Shown: positions 21,761 through 32,755 of the stretch, in pieces | How the letters are laid out: each line of letters begins with the position of its first letter | Numbering within the stretch: the stretch's first letter is position 1 | DNA from: Blumeriella jaapii | Lineage: Eukaryota; Ascomycota; Leotiomycetes; Helotiales; Drepanopezizaceae | DNA length: 64,000 nucleotides | Direction of reading: 5' to 3' | NCBI GenBank assembly: GCA_009599575.1 | Contig: VWND01000095.1 | Location: 682,001-746,000, forward strand | The notes under the pieces: model-generated | What the model was told of the DNA's origin: nothing | Database searches by the model: none | What the model saw: the letters and a program-made list of their open reading frames with translations, nothing else | Made by a program: the position numbers and the translations under genes

Positions 21761-23464
21761 CTACCCAACCCAGCTCCGCTTCTTCCCCTCCTTCAGGCTA
21801 TCCACAATTATGCACTTCCCATGACTCTGGCACACCTTGCTCCGGCCCAGATTCTTCCACCGAGGCCCCAGCGGCCCATTCACGTAGTGGTACTGGCCGA
21901 CGAAGCGCCATTGCCGCCAGTCACCCAGGCTGTAGAATTTGTCGCCCCAGCGCCCGCTGAACCACCACCAGCCCATCGGCGCCTCCGGGTTGTCGAGCGC
22001 CGGCTGCAGCGACTCCGCCATGTGCGCTCGCGGCAGGTTCGTCGTCATCATCCGCGCGTCCACCCCGTGCGTGATGGACGTGTTGAAGTGGTACGCCAGG
22101 TAGTTCTGCGCCGGGTCCCACAGAGGCCCGCGGTCCGTCACGTCTGCCAGCAGGCCAAAGGGCAGCACGTACGGGTGCGAGCCCGGCTGCGCGTACATGG
22201 CGTGACTGCCCAGAGCGCTGTAGATGACGGGGCGGCCCTCGCGGCCTTTTCCCTTGCCCTTCTCAACCGCAGCATAGGAGTAGGCGAGGCCGCCGGAGTG
22301 CGCGGAGAAGAAGACAGCCTTGGGAACGCCGTTATGGAAGCGGATGAGTGAGTGCTCCCAGTCACCGACGTGGTTGCCAAAGCGGATGTTGAGAACTGTG
22401 GTGCCCAGATTGTAGGAGTAGAAGTAGAACCAGTAGGCGTCGAGAATGCCGGAGCCTTTGTCGACCAGGACGAGAATGGCTGGAGCTGGGGAGTAGCCGC
22501 CTGGCTTCTGAAGGGTTGGGTTGCGTTTCTTGAGGTCCTCGCGGAAAGAGGCCTTGAATTTGGCTTGTTGCCGAGCCTGAGACTGGAAGGTAGACGTGAT
22601 GGGCGCGGAAACCTTGTGCTTGGGCCCGTAGGGATCGAACCACGTCTCGAGGTCTTCTTCGTTGGGAACAGCCCCCGATGAAAATTGCTCGTAAACGAGC
22701 TCTTTTGACTCCAGTTTGCTCTCCTCATTCTCGTCATCCTCCTCTTCGTCCTCGGCATCATACGGCACAGGCTTGTTGAAGGCACTGCTCAACCACTCCG
22801 GCCTCTCCTCCACATCGTCCTTGCTTTGCAAAAACACATACCGTCCCTTCCTCCCCTCGTTCAACTCTAGCAAATTATACTCGTCCGGCTGGTAGCCGGT
22901 TATGTTCAGATCCGTGTAATTCGAATACGGCATCACATGCCTCAAATGCTCCCGAATATCGCTCGGCCAGAACTGCTCTCGAGAACACAAGTGCACCAGC
23001 GGCGCGTGGTCGAGCACGAACCGCGGGACCTCCTTCAAGACCCTCGCGTCGCCCTCCCAGTCCCCCGGCTTCATGCGCTCCCCCGAGCCGGGGATCTGGT
23101 CCCACACGTACTGGGCATCGACGTCCTCGCCATCTCCTTCTTCCGGCTCATCATCCACCGTCTCCTGCTCCATCAGGATCTCCTGCTCATGCTTGATCCT
23201 CATCTCGCGGCGGTTGCCACCCCGCCGTTTCGTCCACGGCCGCACCGCCGGATCCGGGTGCCAGTGCGCGAGTCCGCACAGGCCGATGAAACGGCATGCC
23301 TGGCGGTCGAGCCAGTATTTGGACGTGGAGATCCAAACCCGATCCTCGCGCTGCTCGTCGGACTTGTGTTCGTTAGGGTCGAGATGGTCCTTGAGGGCCG
23401 AGAGACCGAAGACCGAGGCTACGATGAGCAGGGTGGCGATGCCGCCGCGGACGAGGAACTTCAT
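21761..23464 (-). CDS. Vps62 family protein
   Basis: Member of the Vps62 family (PF06101), related to yeast Vps62/Tda6, which were linked to cytoplasm-to-vacuole protein sorting; biochemical activity unknown. One exon, 567 residues, start fixed at 23464. An N-terminal membrane anchor (GIATLLIVASVFGLSAL) is followed by an acidic insert (around residues 100-120 and 245-265, Glu/Asp-rich) and the conserved core: QIPGSGERMKPGDWEGDARV, PRFVLDHAPLVHLCSREQFW, PAILVLVDKGSGILDAYWFY, RFGNHVGDWEHSLIRF, AVFFSAHSGG, VIYSALGSHAMYAQPGSH and GWWWFSGRWGDKFYSLGD. It ends in a basic tail. The C-terminal KCIIVDSLKEG segment is family-like. A complete and ordinary gene. Confidence 0.93.
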   Translation of the reverse strand: MKFLVRGGIATLLIVASVFGLSALKDHLDPNEHKSDEQREDRVWISTSKYWLDRQACRFIGLCGLAHWHPDPAVRPWTKRRGGNRREMRIKHEQEILMEQETVDDEPEEGDGEDVDAQYVWDQIPGSGERMKPGDWEGDARVLKEVPRFVLDHAPLVHLCSREQFWPSDIREHLRHVMPYSNYTDLNITGYQPDEYNLLELNEGRKGRYVFLQSKDDVEERPEWLSSAFNKPVPYDAEDEEEDDENEESKLESKELVYEQFSSGAVPNEEDLETWFDPYGPKHKVSAPITSTFQSQARQQAKFKASFREDLKKRNPTLQKPGGYSPAPAILVLVDKGSGILDAYWFYFYSYNLGTTVLNIRFGNHVGDWEHSLIRFHNGVPKAVFFSAHSGGLAYSYAAVEKGKGKGREGRPVIYSALGSHAMYAQPGSHPYVLPFGLLADVTDRGPLWDPAQNYLAYHFNTSITHGVDARMMTTNLPRAHMAESLQPALDNPEAPMGWWWFSGRWGDKFYSLGDWRQWRFVGQYHYVNGPLGPRWKNLGRSKVCQSHGKCIIVDSLKEGKKRSWVG

Positions 23465-24996
23465 GCCGGCGGATGAGGGCTCTCTAACTGGTGGTGATGG
23501 AGGGGGATTCGAGATTCAAGGTCGTGTAATAGGAGGCAGCATGCTCGTCGGCACAGGCGCAGCGATGTGTGGGGGGTACTGCTGGAGATTGTAGATGCGA
23601 ATCAAGGTCAATATGTAGAGATATGTAAACATAAAGAAGAGGGGTGTACTGTACTGTACTGTATGTACTATACGAGCAGCAACCAGACGAGGAACGACGC
23701 AGGATCGGTCGAACCAGCAGATGTGGCTCTCGGCTTGGGAGAAGAGATGACAGGAATAGTTACAGCAGAAGACAAGAGGTGGTCGGGTAGAGCCAGCTAC
23801 ACGTAAACTTTGAACTTTGATGCGTCGGTAGTTCCTTGTCGTGAGGTGAGTGTCCAGTGAGGTTGGAGGTCAGTCGTCGGAGGTCAGACCTGACTCGTCG
23901 GATGCTAGAGGCTGAGAGGTCCGAGGCTTGGCCGCATGGAGGTTAGCCTCGAAAGCCGAAAGCGGCTTCAATGTTTGATATCCAAGAGCCAAAACTCAAA
24001 TCACAAAGAGTTTTTGATCAGGGACAAAGAAGGATCCTTCGTACTGTACTCTGCGGGTACTGTAGGTACGCAAAGCAAAACAGCAAAGGCAACAAACAAA
24101 GGCCAAACCCACAGGAAAGCCAAGAACCGTAGCCACTTTGCACACCGCCATCGGCACATACCCAACTTGGAGAATAGAAGGATTTGGTACTTCCTTAGCT
24201 TGAGATTGTATCGTATTCACCAAGGGCTAAAAGCTAAAGGCTCCTGCGAAGGAACGCAGTTGTATGACTACTTACAAATACTTACGTTTAAGGGCCAGTG
24301 CGCCCAACTCTGGCCTTACCGAGATAAGCGACACATCAAAACATCAATAATGACAGGTACTGTACATTTGTCGAGCCTGTTGAAAACCCACACAGCCGCT
24401 ATAAAGCCAACGGGCTATTTCGCGTGGAGAGGGAGGAAACCTATATTCTGTATATGTATGTGCATTTCAGTCAATGGTTTATCAAGTGCCAATTGCTAGA
24501 ATCAAGACTGGAAGTGCTTGTTGTTCTTGTGTAGATGTACTCTGTAGATGCTTATGTCATATCGATAATAAATATGAAAGTGCGAACAGGAGAGAAAAAA
24601 AGGAGAAGACATGTGCAGGTACGTAGATATGAGCAGATAGGTAATGAGTAATTGAATGCGAAAGTGAGGATGGAATAAGCATCCCTGACCTTGACAAGAA
24701 AATTACCCGAAAAAAATTGGGTAAGCAAGAAGATTGACTGGGGTGTGATTAGGAGGGCACCTTCAAGATGTACCGTGATAGTTTGATACGAATAACAACC
24801 TGGCTGAAATAGGATTGGTGTAAGAGAAGTCGAAGCGGGATGTGTCTTGTCTTTCTTGGTCTCCAAAATCAGAGCGAAGAAAACAGAAGGGGCAACACCA
24901 GATCTCTAAAACCACAGGTGATGTTCTAATAACGTGATTTCAATACAGGAACTTCACTTGCTCCCCGATCCCAAGTTTTGGTTTCCTGAAATCAGC
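23465..24996. other. Intergenic, no supported gene (1.5 kb)
   Basis: TACTGTAC motifs cluster: a tandem GTACTGTACTGTACTGTATG at about 23647-23665, and further sites at 24042, 24059 and 24358. The plus-strand frame 23936-24499 (187 codons) is Lys/Asn/His-rich without domain or good start. Nothing else seen. Confidence 0.45.
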
Positions 24997-27672
24997 TCAC
25001 TGCCTACTCCCCATATGGCCCCTAAAGATCTCATATCCATCTTTGAGCTTGCCCACGCGATCCTCCAGCAAGGCCCTCTCTCTCTTCGCGAACACGGGCT
25101 CGCTCGCCACGCCTTCGACTTCGGCATCGCTCAGGCCGTTCACCACGACGGGCGAGAAGATCTTCTCGAGGCCGCGCACGACGTGCCGCTCGATGACCTG
25201 CGTCATGACGTTCGCGATGAACGTCTTCTGCAACACTTTGTAGATCGCGAGCAGGCAGTCCAGAGCCTCTTCGGAGGAGAAGGACTCCATGTGTTGTGAG
25301 GAGGTGCGGTTCCAGGCCGCGACGACTTTGTCGACGTCCATCGCGGTTGTCAAGACGAACGTCTCCTTGGCATCTTCGTCGTTTTGGTCTTCTTTGCTTC
25401 TGGCCTGGGCTTGTGTTAGTTTTCTTCTCGCGTGGGTATGGTGGGCAATGGGATGCTGCGGGTAAGGTAGAGAAAAAAGGCAGGTACACAGGCAGAGATA
25501 GGGTATATACCGCTGCGCTTTGGTTCGCGTCCTTGATCGTCTGCGCTAGCGCGAGATCCTGCCTCCTCTGGCGTCGCGCCTTGATGCTCTCAGTGTAGTA
25601 ATGATTATAATTGATCGGATACCCGCCAACGTCCTCCATCAAGGCCTCCAGCTCCTTCTCCGCCCTGGCCTTCCGCTCCTTCAACGCGTCGTGAATGATC
25701 CCCTCCCACAGCCGGCCCTCAACGTCCTTTGGACACTTATCTTTCAGCAGCGTCTTTAAGAAGTCGCTGCACTGCGCAGCGACGTGCTGGATGTGGTTCG
25801 AGGCCAGGACTCTCCACTTGCACGCCTGCTCCCAGAGCTCGCCGACTAACAGGGGGTTGTAGTTCCCGACGAGCTCACGACCGCGGGTGCGCGCCAGCAC
25901 GTGAGCCACCCATTTCAGGGCGTCAGGCTTCGACATGCGGATTGGTGGGCTGGCGTCGAGCCAGTGCCCGGTGCTTTCGACGGACTTTGGGTCGTAGGGC
26001 CAGAGGCCGTCGGACTCTTCGACATCGATGTGGTACCGGTGAGCGTTTTTCCGGAAGTGCTCCTGGGGGGTGAAATTAGCGATACTCGCCAAAAGGAGTC
26101 GCTCTACAGACAGGAGCGCTCGAAAGGAGGATCATAACCTACAGAGAACTCGGAGTTGAGGCGTTGCACGACCGCGCGAATGCGTTTGATGGACACGAGC
26201 GGTGCGTCGTCCTTAAATGCCTCTTGGGCGCGATGGAAGTACTCGCCCTCGTAATGGCCGTCCACAGCATCCTTCGAAATCTCGTAGATCTCCAGGCTGA
26301 GCTGAGACAAATAGGCCTTGCAATCTTCAGGGGTGGAGCGGCGTTGGCCTAGGATAGCGATCTGGGCTCTGGTGTCGGCAAGAGCATCCTCCAAGTCCTG
26401 TCGAAGCTTAGGAAGCTCCTGCTTGACATGCTCAAACAGGAGATGGCTCAAACGGCTTCGTAAGGCGACGATGCCGACGGAATCCTCAGGGAGAGTTTTG
26501 AAGTTAGAGGTGCGGAAGAAGGTCTTCTCGGCGATGTTTCGCTCGGCTAAGGAGCTGTCACCTTCTTCGAAGCTTCGGTTCTTCAGGACGTGCCAGCCGA
26601 GACGGAAAACATCTTCGTTTTGAGCAAGGGAGATGAACGACTTTTCGCTGCCGGAGCCGGCCGACAGGCGATCTGGCTTGGTGATGATACCCAATGTTCT
26701 ATCACCTTGGGGATCGTACTTTCGGACCTTGGTGAGAATTGGCTGATTGGCGTGATCGTTGGTGGCAGAGATGACGGCCAAGCAGATGGTCCGTCGGTTC
26801 TCGATGTAGCGATCCGTTATCTCGGCCACCATCTTGACATCGGCGTCGGTTACACCTTTGGTGGCATTGGCTATGAGGCCAGGAATATCGACAAGTGTGA
26901 GCTGCGGTCGGTGGGGTCCTTCAATCTCGATGCTCAGCACATCGCGCGCAAAAGCAGCTGTTGAAGATTTGGAATTGCCATCGATATCCATGCCCATAGC
27001 CTCCATGGCCATGTCCATGATGTCGGGAAGCTCATCGAAGTCGGTGATGCTTTCTTCAAAAGCTCTGATCTTAGCCTGTTCAGAGGCCGGTCGCTGGTCA
27101 TCGGGAATGACCTTGATTGTCAGTGCATCCCGCGGGGCGCGGCGCAGGATGATCTCCGTAGCAAAGCGAGTGCAGAGGTTATCATTGCGTGGGAATGGGA
27201 TCTCGGTCAGAGCTTCAAGAACGGAACTCTTGCCTGCGGATTGATCGCCACAAACAACGAGCTGTGGCAGGGCAAGAATGCTATCAAGCCCACACTTCCG
27301 GACTTGGGCGACAGTGTCGAGAATCCGACGCTGCTCGTCGGTCTGGAGGTCTTCAAGAGAGTCGGTCGTGCTCATCTCCTTGGCATCTTCTTCGTTGCTA
27401 TTGGCTAGCTTGGTGCTATCGACTTTTGTTGGCATTTCAACAGTGGGATTGGGAATTTCTAAGTTATCGTCGTCTATTTGTTGAACGGTTTGTTGATTGA
27501 CTTCTTCGGCGACTTCTGGTTGGACAGGCACCTCGATACCGTCTTGCTGCTGAGGTGTCGCGTTGAGGACGCCTGTAAAAAGCAGACCTTGAGGATGAGA
27601 TTCGAATTGGTGTTCCGTGTATTGGAATGGAGTACGAGGTTTTTTAAACACAGAAAACACGGAGTTGATCAT
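24997..27672 (-). CDS. Dynamin-like GTPase (fungal Mx-type)
   Basis: Large GTPase of the dynamin superfamily; such proteins remodel membranes by oligomerising on them. Exons 27672-26143, 26101-25511 and 25404-24997, total 2529 nt, 842 residues. The GTPase domain (about residues 120-420) shows G1 LPQLVVCGDQSAGKSSVLEA, the G2 threonine in LCTRFATEI, G3 LTLVDIPGLI and G4 GIITKPDRLSAGS. A middle/stalk region follows (LPKLRQDLEDALADTRAQIA). The C-terminal GED-like helix bundle contains DVDKVVAAWNRTSSQ and ALDCLLAIYKVLQKTFIANV. There is a 110-residue acidic, low-complexity N-terminal extension. The first intron is 41 nt, short but with GTAGGT and an in-phase acceptor before RLLLASIANFTPQEHF. No PH domain or transmembrane anchor is seen, so it is of the Mx/Vps1-like orphan group common in filamentous fungi. 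Cellular site unknown. Confidence 0.9.
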
Positions 27673-28849
27673 CGCTGGAAGACCAGCTCAACGGAAAGCG
27701 GCTATTTAATGGGCCTCCGCAGTTGAAGGCGGCGTTCTGAGCCAGCGGGAACCTTCTCGGTGTATTAAAATGAGACAAGGCCGTACAAAGATTTGATCGA
27801 CGCAGGAATTGATATCTTCTCTGGCCCCACGAGGCGGAATCTGCGGCGCGGAAATATGCATATCGTGAAGGGAGAATGGCAAACCGAAGAGCCGTGCTGA
27901 AAGAGAAACAAAAGCCAAAAAATTGCGCTTGAAACGCAATAAAAGCGATCTCAAATATCCTACATATCTTTTGGGGATGACTGTAGCGCCTTTGAGATGT
28001 CTTTCACTAGTGCTCTTGTTCTGAGGTTGCTAAAAATCAAGTCAAATACCAAATTTGATGAGATAAACTTTGGTGACCAAACACGCAAGGGGTCCTGACA
28101 AACACGCGTGAGTTTGAAGTGATTCGGAAGTCTGCACCACGGCATGGAATACTCTAGCGACAAACTGCAAGATGCCGTATGAGTGCCTCCGAATCCCTCA
28201 TCGTTGGAGGCAAACGGAATACTGTGACTCGAATTCTTCATGTGCGTTGGCATTGGGACCATTTCGGCTGTCAGCTGAATCCAGCATCTTGAGTATCTCG
28301 ATCGATAACACGTTCCACCATGGAAAGTCTGGTGGAGGAAGCTGATATTCGTATATTATAGTGGCTGATAAAAGCGAGTAAGTTCAGAAGGTGAATTCGG
28401 CAAATATTCTAGTAGTAATGGCGTTGGGCAGGGAATCGTAGGCCTAGCACTCGTACCAAGACGTGGGCAAGCTGTGGGTTGGCCCAGAGAGCTGTATAAC
28501 AGACAAAACAAGTCCGTTTGAAGTGCTTATAATAACGCCCGTTTGCTGGCAGGGTACAAATGTAAATGGTGGGACTGTCTGTCGTTCGTGATAGCTTCAC
28601 AGAAAGTGAGGTCTCTCGTTAGCGTGTGTTGTTGTTCCGGACTTTTGCCGCCCGGAACCTCACATTCACATCACTCTCACTCTTCAACTGCAGCTACGGT
28701 TAGTTGTCTATCCCAAACCTCTACATGACCTGCAATTTTATCTGCAGCTCTTGTCAGTTCCAGTCTTACCGATATCAAAAGCCGCAACTGATATATCTGG
28801 GCCATAACAACCAACGGCACGCTTCATGTCAGCGCCCGAGAGTTCCTGG
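27673..28849. other. Intergenic, no supported gene (1.2 kb)
   Basis: Upstream of the dynamin-like gene and AT-richer than its surroundings. Short frames here have no recognisable content. Confidence 0.45.
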
Positions 28850-29440
28850 GAGAGTCGAAGGGAACATCTGCATCGAGTATGGGTCCCTTCGGTACCTGCC
28901 CGAAGCCTCGACTCTCCAATTCATAGCGGAAAACACCTCGATGCCAGTTCCGATGGTACGATGTGCGTTTAGACACAAAGGTAACAAACACTGCCGTGGA
29001 GAGGATCGGAGGAAAGATGCTGGCAGTGAGCCGGAGTGACAGGAATGACAGGGAGAAGTGTCAAATATCGGACCATTTGAAGGGCACGATTAACGATTTG
29101 CGTAACTTGAAGCCACCGAGCGGACATGGTGTCTCGAAAATCTTCGGAGGACTGTTTTGGCCCCCGAGGTCGCTCTTCTGATATAACCGTTATGGCACAC
29201 CACATGCAGGACAAGCACCGTGGGGATCCCGTGTTTACGCATGGAGATCTACGTAGTCTGAACTGCCTTTTTCGTGGCAATGAGATCGTGGGTCTAATCG
29301 ATTGGGAAACTTCCGGGTGGTATCCAGGATATTGAGGACACACCACTGTATTATGATGCATGCTGATCCTATGGATCACTTCTTGAAGAAGGCGATTGGA
29401 AACACTTGGGGCCATTCCCAGAGGGGTAGGCAATAGAAAA
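28850..29440 (+). pseudogene. Decayed APH-family phosphotransferase
   Basis: Remnant of the fungal aminoglycoside-phosphotransferase-like family (PF01636, protein-kinase-like fold), spread over all three forward frames. Recognisable pieces in family order are EYGSLRYLPEASTLQFIAEN and TSMPVPMVRCAFRHKG (N-lobe), then after a shift VERIGGKMLA and LKGTINDLRNLKPPSGHG, then after another shift DPVFTHGDLRSLNCLF (catalytic loop with HGD) and IVGLIDWETSGWYPGY (metal-binding DWE), then a stop and a shift, and YYDAC, stop, SYGSLLEEGDWKHLGPFPEG. At least three frameshifts and two in-frame stops are present; one stop is TGA where the family has Trp, as a G-to-A change would give. No start is visible. It is not expressible as one protein. 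Confidence 0.8.
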
Positions 29441-30552
29441 AGACACGGCAAAAGTACTTTGGCAATGTTTGGACATACATGATTTTGAGCTTCATTTCCT
29501 CAAGCACAAGTCCGACTCCCTCTTAAAGATTGGATCGCCATTAAGATCACAGTATAGTCTTATTGCCACCGATAAGGTTGTTCGTCGCACCCGAGCTTTG
29601 ATCAAATTTGCCCTGGCCGTCGCATCGACGATCCAGCTTCTTCTTCTTCCTCAGATAGTTCAACCCAGCAATCCTGACAGCCTGCCATTCCTTCATACCT
29701 GTACCCAAAGCCCTGCCATCGGCTATTACCTCTCGAACTTAGCGATAATGATCCGATCCAGCAGCTTTTTCATCGTATGGAGGGCAGTGTTCCAGACTAG
29801 GAAACGCTGACTTAATTACGAGAGCGCAGTTTTAAACGCAGTATCATAAGACTACCTTACTGCGAGGCAGTTACGTGGCACCGAAGCGAGCTTGGAAGTG
29901 CACTTCTTCTAAATTTCAAACACTGGTTTACAATTCTACTGTTAATATTTGACTTGATTTGCTCCGTTCGGTCTTTGTAAACGTGGTGTTGCCTTATTTT
30001 TGCTGGACACACCGGTCCGATACGACCCACAGAACACTCGGCTTCAACAGCTTTAATCACTTGATTTATCGAAGGCCATTTCACAAATTCCATGGAAAAC
30101 TATCCCGCCTGTAGGGAAAAGGCTCAAATAGCGGATATTTGTCACACATTTCTTCTACGTAACTGCTTTTTCGAGGGTCTTAGATATGAAAAAATCCCCA
30201 GCTTAGCACGTCTCCAATGCCTTGCGGGAGGCTTGAGGTAGCGCAGTTTCACTGCCCCCTCCAGACGTCAAACAATATTATTATTATTATCATCATCATC
30301 ATCACAAACGTGGTGTTTCTTTTAGCAAGGGAAAGAGTACAGAGCAATGAGAAGCTCGCAAGCTCGCGCTGACAATGCTGAAACTGGTATGGCTTCTCAA
30401 ATGCGCGGATGCTCAAATTTTTTCACGCGAGGGAATCAAGTTCTCAAAAGCTGGCGGAAATTTGATGGTCTGTGGCTAAAATTCCCCCTTGATCATACAA
30501 ACAATGCCGCGTTCTATCCGCTTAGTTCGCAATTTGTACAAGCCGCCGTTTG
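29441..30552. other. Intergenic, no supported gene; ATT/ATC microsatellite
   Basis: A plus-strand frame to 29810 continues from the pseudogene tail without recognisable domain. At about 30270-30305 there is a compound (ATT)n(ATC)n triplet repeat. Otherwise nothing seen. Confidence 0.5.
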
Positions 30553-31527
30553 TTAAAATACAGCATCGCCTCGCTTTCCATGTACCTCTGCATCGTTATC
30601 AATCCACATGTCCGAGAACAACAGCCTGTGGTTACTAGTAAGCGGCCCTCTTTTGGGTTTATTCTTTGCTACCACAAATACCCTTGGGCGCACTTGAAAG
30701 CTGTTTTCAGCTGCGAATAAGAAATCAGAAGTCCAAGTATCTCTCCCTCGCTCAGTGGTTTCCGTCGCAATGAAATCTTTGGTCCTGTTTCGCCCTATGT
30801 CTGTCCATTTTAATCGAAGGAAATTTTTATATGCTTGGGCTTCCGGTGGAGAGCTAAGGGAAGCTGACAAAATAGCAGGTTTGCCCTTTAGCTGAGGCTG
30901 GATCGCACGAAGTGTCATCGCAAGCTTTTCAACGCGAATATGAAATTTTTGCTCGCGATCGTCAATGTGCGTGTTACCGACCCAAAAGACAACTTCCGTA
31001 TTCTTGTCTTTAAACAACACAAGATTTAGATACCCCGGGTAATCAATCAATTCATGGTGATCATGAATTTCACTATACAAAGCGACCGGTAGTACGCGCA
31101 GGACTTCCAATTGATCGGGCCGATACAAGATCGGGTTGTAATCATTGATCTTGACATCACCCCAGAAATTATCAGGATTTGTTGTCTCCCATTCTCCCTC
31201 AAGGCCTTCGATAACTTCCTTCACCTGGTTATGATCAATTCCTTGCAAGGAAATGATTGAAGTTTCGATTGCCTGTCTGTTGAGAAGTTTGATGGCGTGG
31301 TATCGTCGACAGCTGGCAGGCCTTATTGTGCACCTTATTTTCCCCACATTGATGTTCATCCAAAAACTATCCCACCAGGGGGCAAGTGAGGGTGACTGAA
31401 GCGAAGCCGCATCACTGGCAGCAAGGTTCCAGGACAAGAGCCTTATGTAGCTGTGGCGAGAGTCTGCTAGTGGCAGGCTTGTGAGCGCCAAAGCGGAAAT
31501 AATAGCCGAAAAGCGCATCTTGAACAA
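30553..31527 (-). CDS. Secreted EEP-fold protein with degenerate active site
   Basis: Belongs by sequence pattern to the endonuclease/exonuclease/phosphatase (EEP, DNase I-like) superfamily, close to fungal secreted EEP proteins. 324 residues, one exon, a signal peptide at the start (MRFSAIISALALTSLPLA, from the second Met at 31518). Family landmarks are in order: LLSWNLA, ISLQGIDHNQVKEV, NPILYRPDQLEVL, NTHIDD, AILSASLSSPPEAQAY, SDFLFA and TSNHRLLFSDM. Compared with the usual motifs (QE, GDFN, SDH) the catalytic Glu is Gly, the Asp/Asn pair is Ser/Leu, and the final Asp is Asn, so catalysis by the standard mechanism is unlikely. The frame is otherwise intact. A TATAAAG element lies about 70 bp upstream. 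I infer a pseudoenzyme or a decaying paralogue. Confidence 0.75.
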   Translation of the reverse strand: MFKMRFSAIISALALTSLPLADSRHSYIRLLSWNLAASDAASLQSPSLAPWWDSFWMNINVGKIRCTIRPASCRRYHAIKLLNRQAIETSIISLQGIDHNQVKEVIEGLEGEWETTNPDNFWGDVKINDYNPILYRPDQLEVLRVLPVALYSEIHDHHELIDYPGYLNLVLFKDKNTEVVFWVGNTHIDDREQKFHIRVEKLAMTLRAIQPQLKGKPAILSASLSSPPEAQAYKNFLRLKWTDIGRNRTKDFIATETTERGRDTWTSDFLFAAENSFQVRPRVFVVAKNKPKRGPLTSNHRLLFSDMWIDNDAEVHGKRGDAVF

Positions 31528-31594
31528 GTAGCGACAATTGAAAGTTAATCCATAGATAGAATTGAAATCGAACGCTGAAGGGACAGTGAGCTCG

Positions 31595-31602
31595 CCTTTA
31601 TA
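31595..31602 (-). promoter_or_regulatory. TATA-like element of the EEP gene
   Basis: TATAAAGG on the minus strand, about 70 bp upstream of the first ATG at 31527. Spacing is typical for a fungal TATA box with a short 5' UTR. Confidence 0.5.
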
Positions 31603-32755
31603 ATCAGTTTTCTGCTTCGGAGATGGCCGTTCGTGAAGATTTTCGCCGTAGGAATGTGAAATTTGCTAAAATTGACTCTAAAGGAAGACTTTCGCCGCTT
31701 GACGATTTTCCGTGCTTACCTGCCTTTTCTGTCATATGAATCGTCAGTACATACTTTCCTTCACCAGCTCCTCTAAACCTTTCATTTGAATTGCGATCGA
31801 GAGTATTTCTTAAAATTGGTTGCGAGCGGGAGAAGGAGCTTGACAGATCCATTCTCCGGCTCATTTCAGGCCCGACTGTTCTCTACCCCAATCGTGTTCC
31901 TATGTAAAAAAAAAAAAAAAAAGCCCGTCAACGACGAGAAGAGTGCGAGAAACAATGCGCTGGAACAGAACAGGTTGAATCTGAGCCGATGAGAAGAAAA
32001 TTACAAACAACGATCCGTCGGATATTAATCAGCAAGAATCAGCGTTAAGTGACGACGGAATATACACAGAACAGGGGGAGGGGTGTGGATGCGAGGATCG
32101 GATAGCTCGGCTATCTATAAGACATTTAGATCACCTATCGTGGGCCCATGCAGAGGTTTCATTTGGACCTATCTGTTTGGTGACCTTCCGCAAGGGAAGG
32201 TTTTCCTGATTTTGAAAGAATCTCAATCAAAAGCCCATCAGTGTATACATTTTCAAATGAGAAATATCGATGTTTGATTGTTGTAGTGGCTTGTACTGTA
32301 CAAACTGCAATACTGTACGTCGGCTGGGTTTCGGACGGCTGTCGGCGTCACGGAATCCGAGATAAGGACCGTATTACATCAGCCGAAGGGCTTGAATGCT
32401 TATAGCAAAAGATGTCGCAAATCAGCGATTAAGTTGAGAGCGAACCGGGCCTGTTATCAAGCCATGTAGGTAGATTCAAGTCAACATGGGAGCGAGCATG
32501 TAAGTCTAGAACTCTAAGTTCTAAGTCTGGCTGGATAGCGACGACCAACAAATCAAAGAGCCGGCTAGCATTCAGTCATATCGTCAGAGACTGTATGGGT
32601 ATATGTGTATTACTAAAGAACAATGGCATTCTTGAGAGCACAACAGTCCTGATGCAAGCTAACTCTACAGTACATCAGTGCAGCTAACCATTTACACGAA
32701 CACAAAAACATTCACCAATCTTCACAAAGTTATACATGCTACAAGACCCTTGTGC
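31603..32755. other. Intergenic, no supported gene (1.2 kb)
   Basis: A poly-A stretch lies at 31906-31922. Two TACTGTAC motifs are at 32294 and 32311, another at 32667. The 86-codon minus-strand frame at 31864-31604 has no recognisable content. Confidence 0.5.

Noticed and set aside
22138..22785. 215-codon minus-strand frame inside Vps62
   Set aside because: Alternative frame of the conserved Vps62 sequence.
29469..29810. 113-codon frame downstream of the APH pseudogene
   Set aside because: It continues one frame of the decayed gene with a non-ATG start and no domain.
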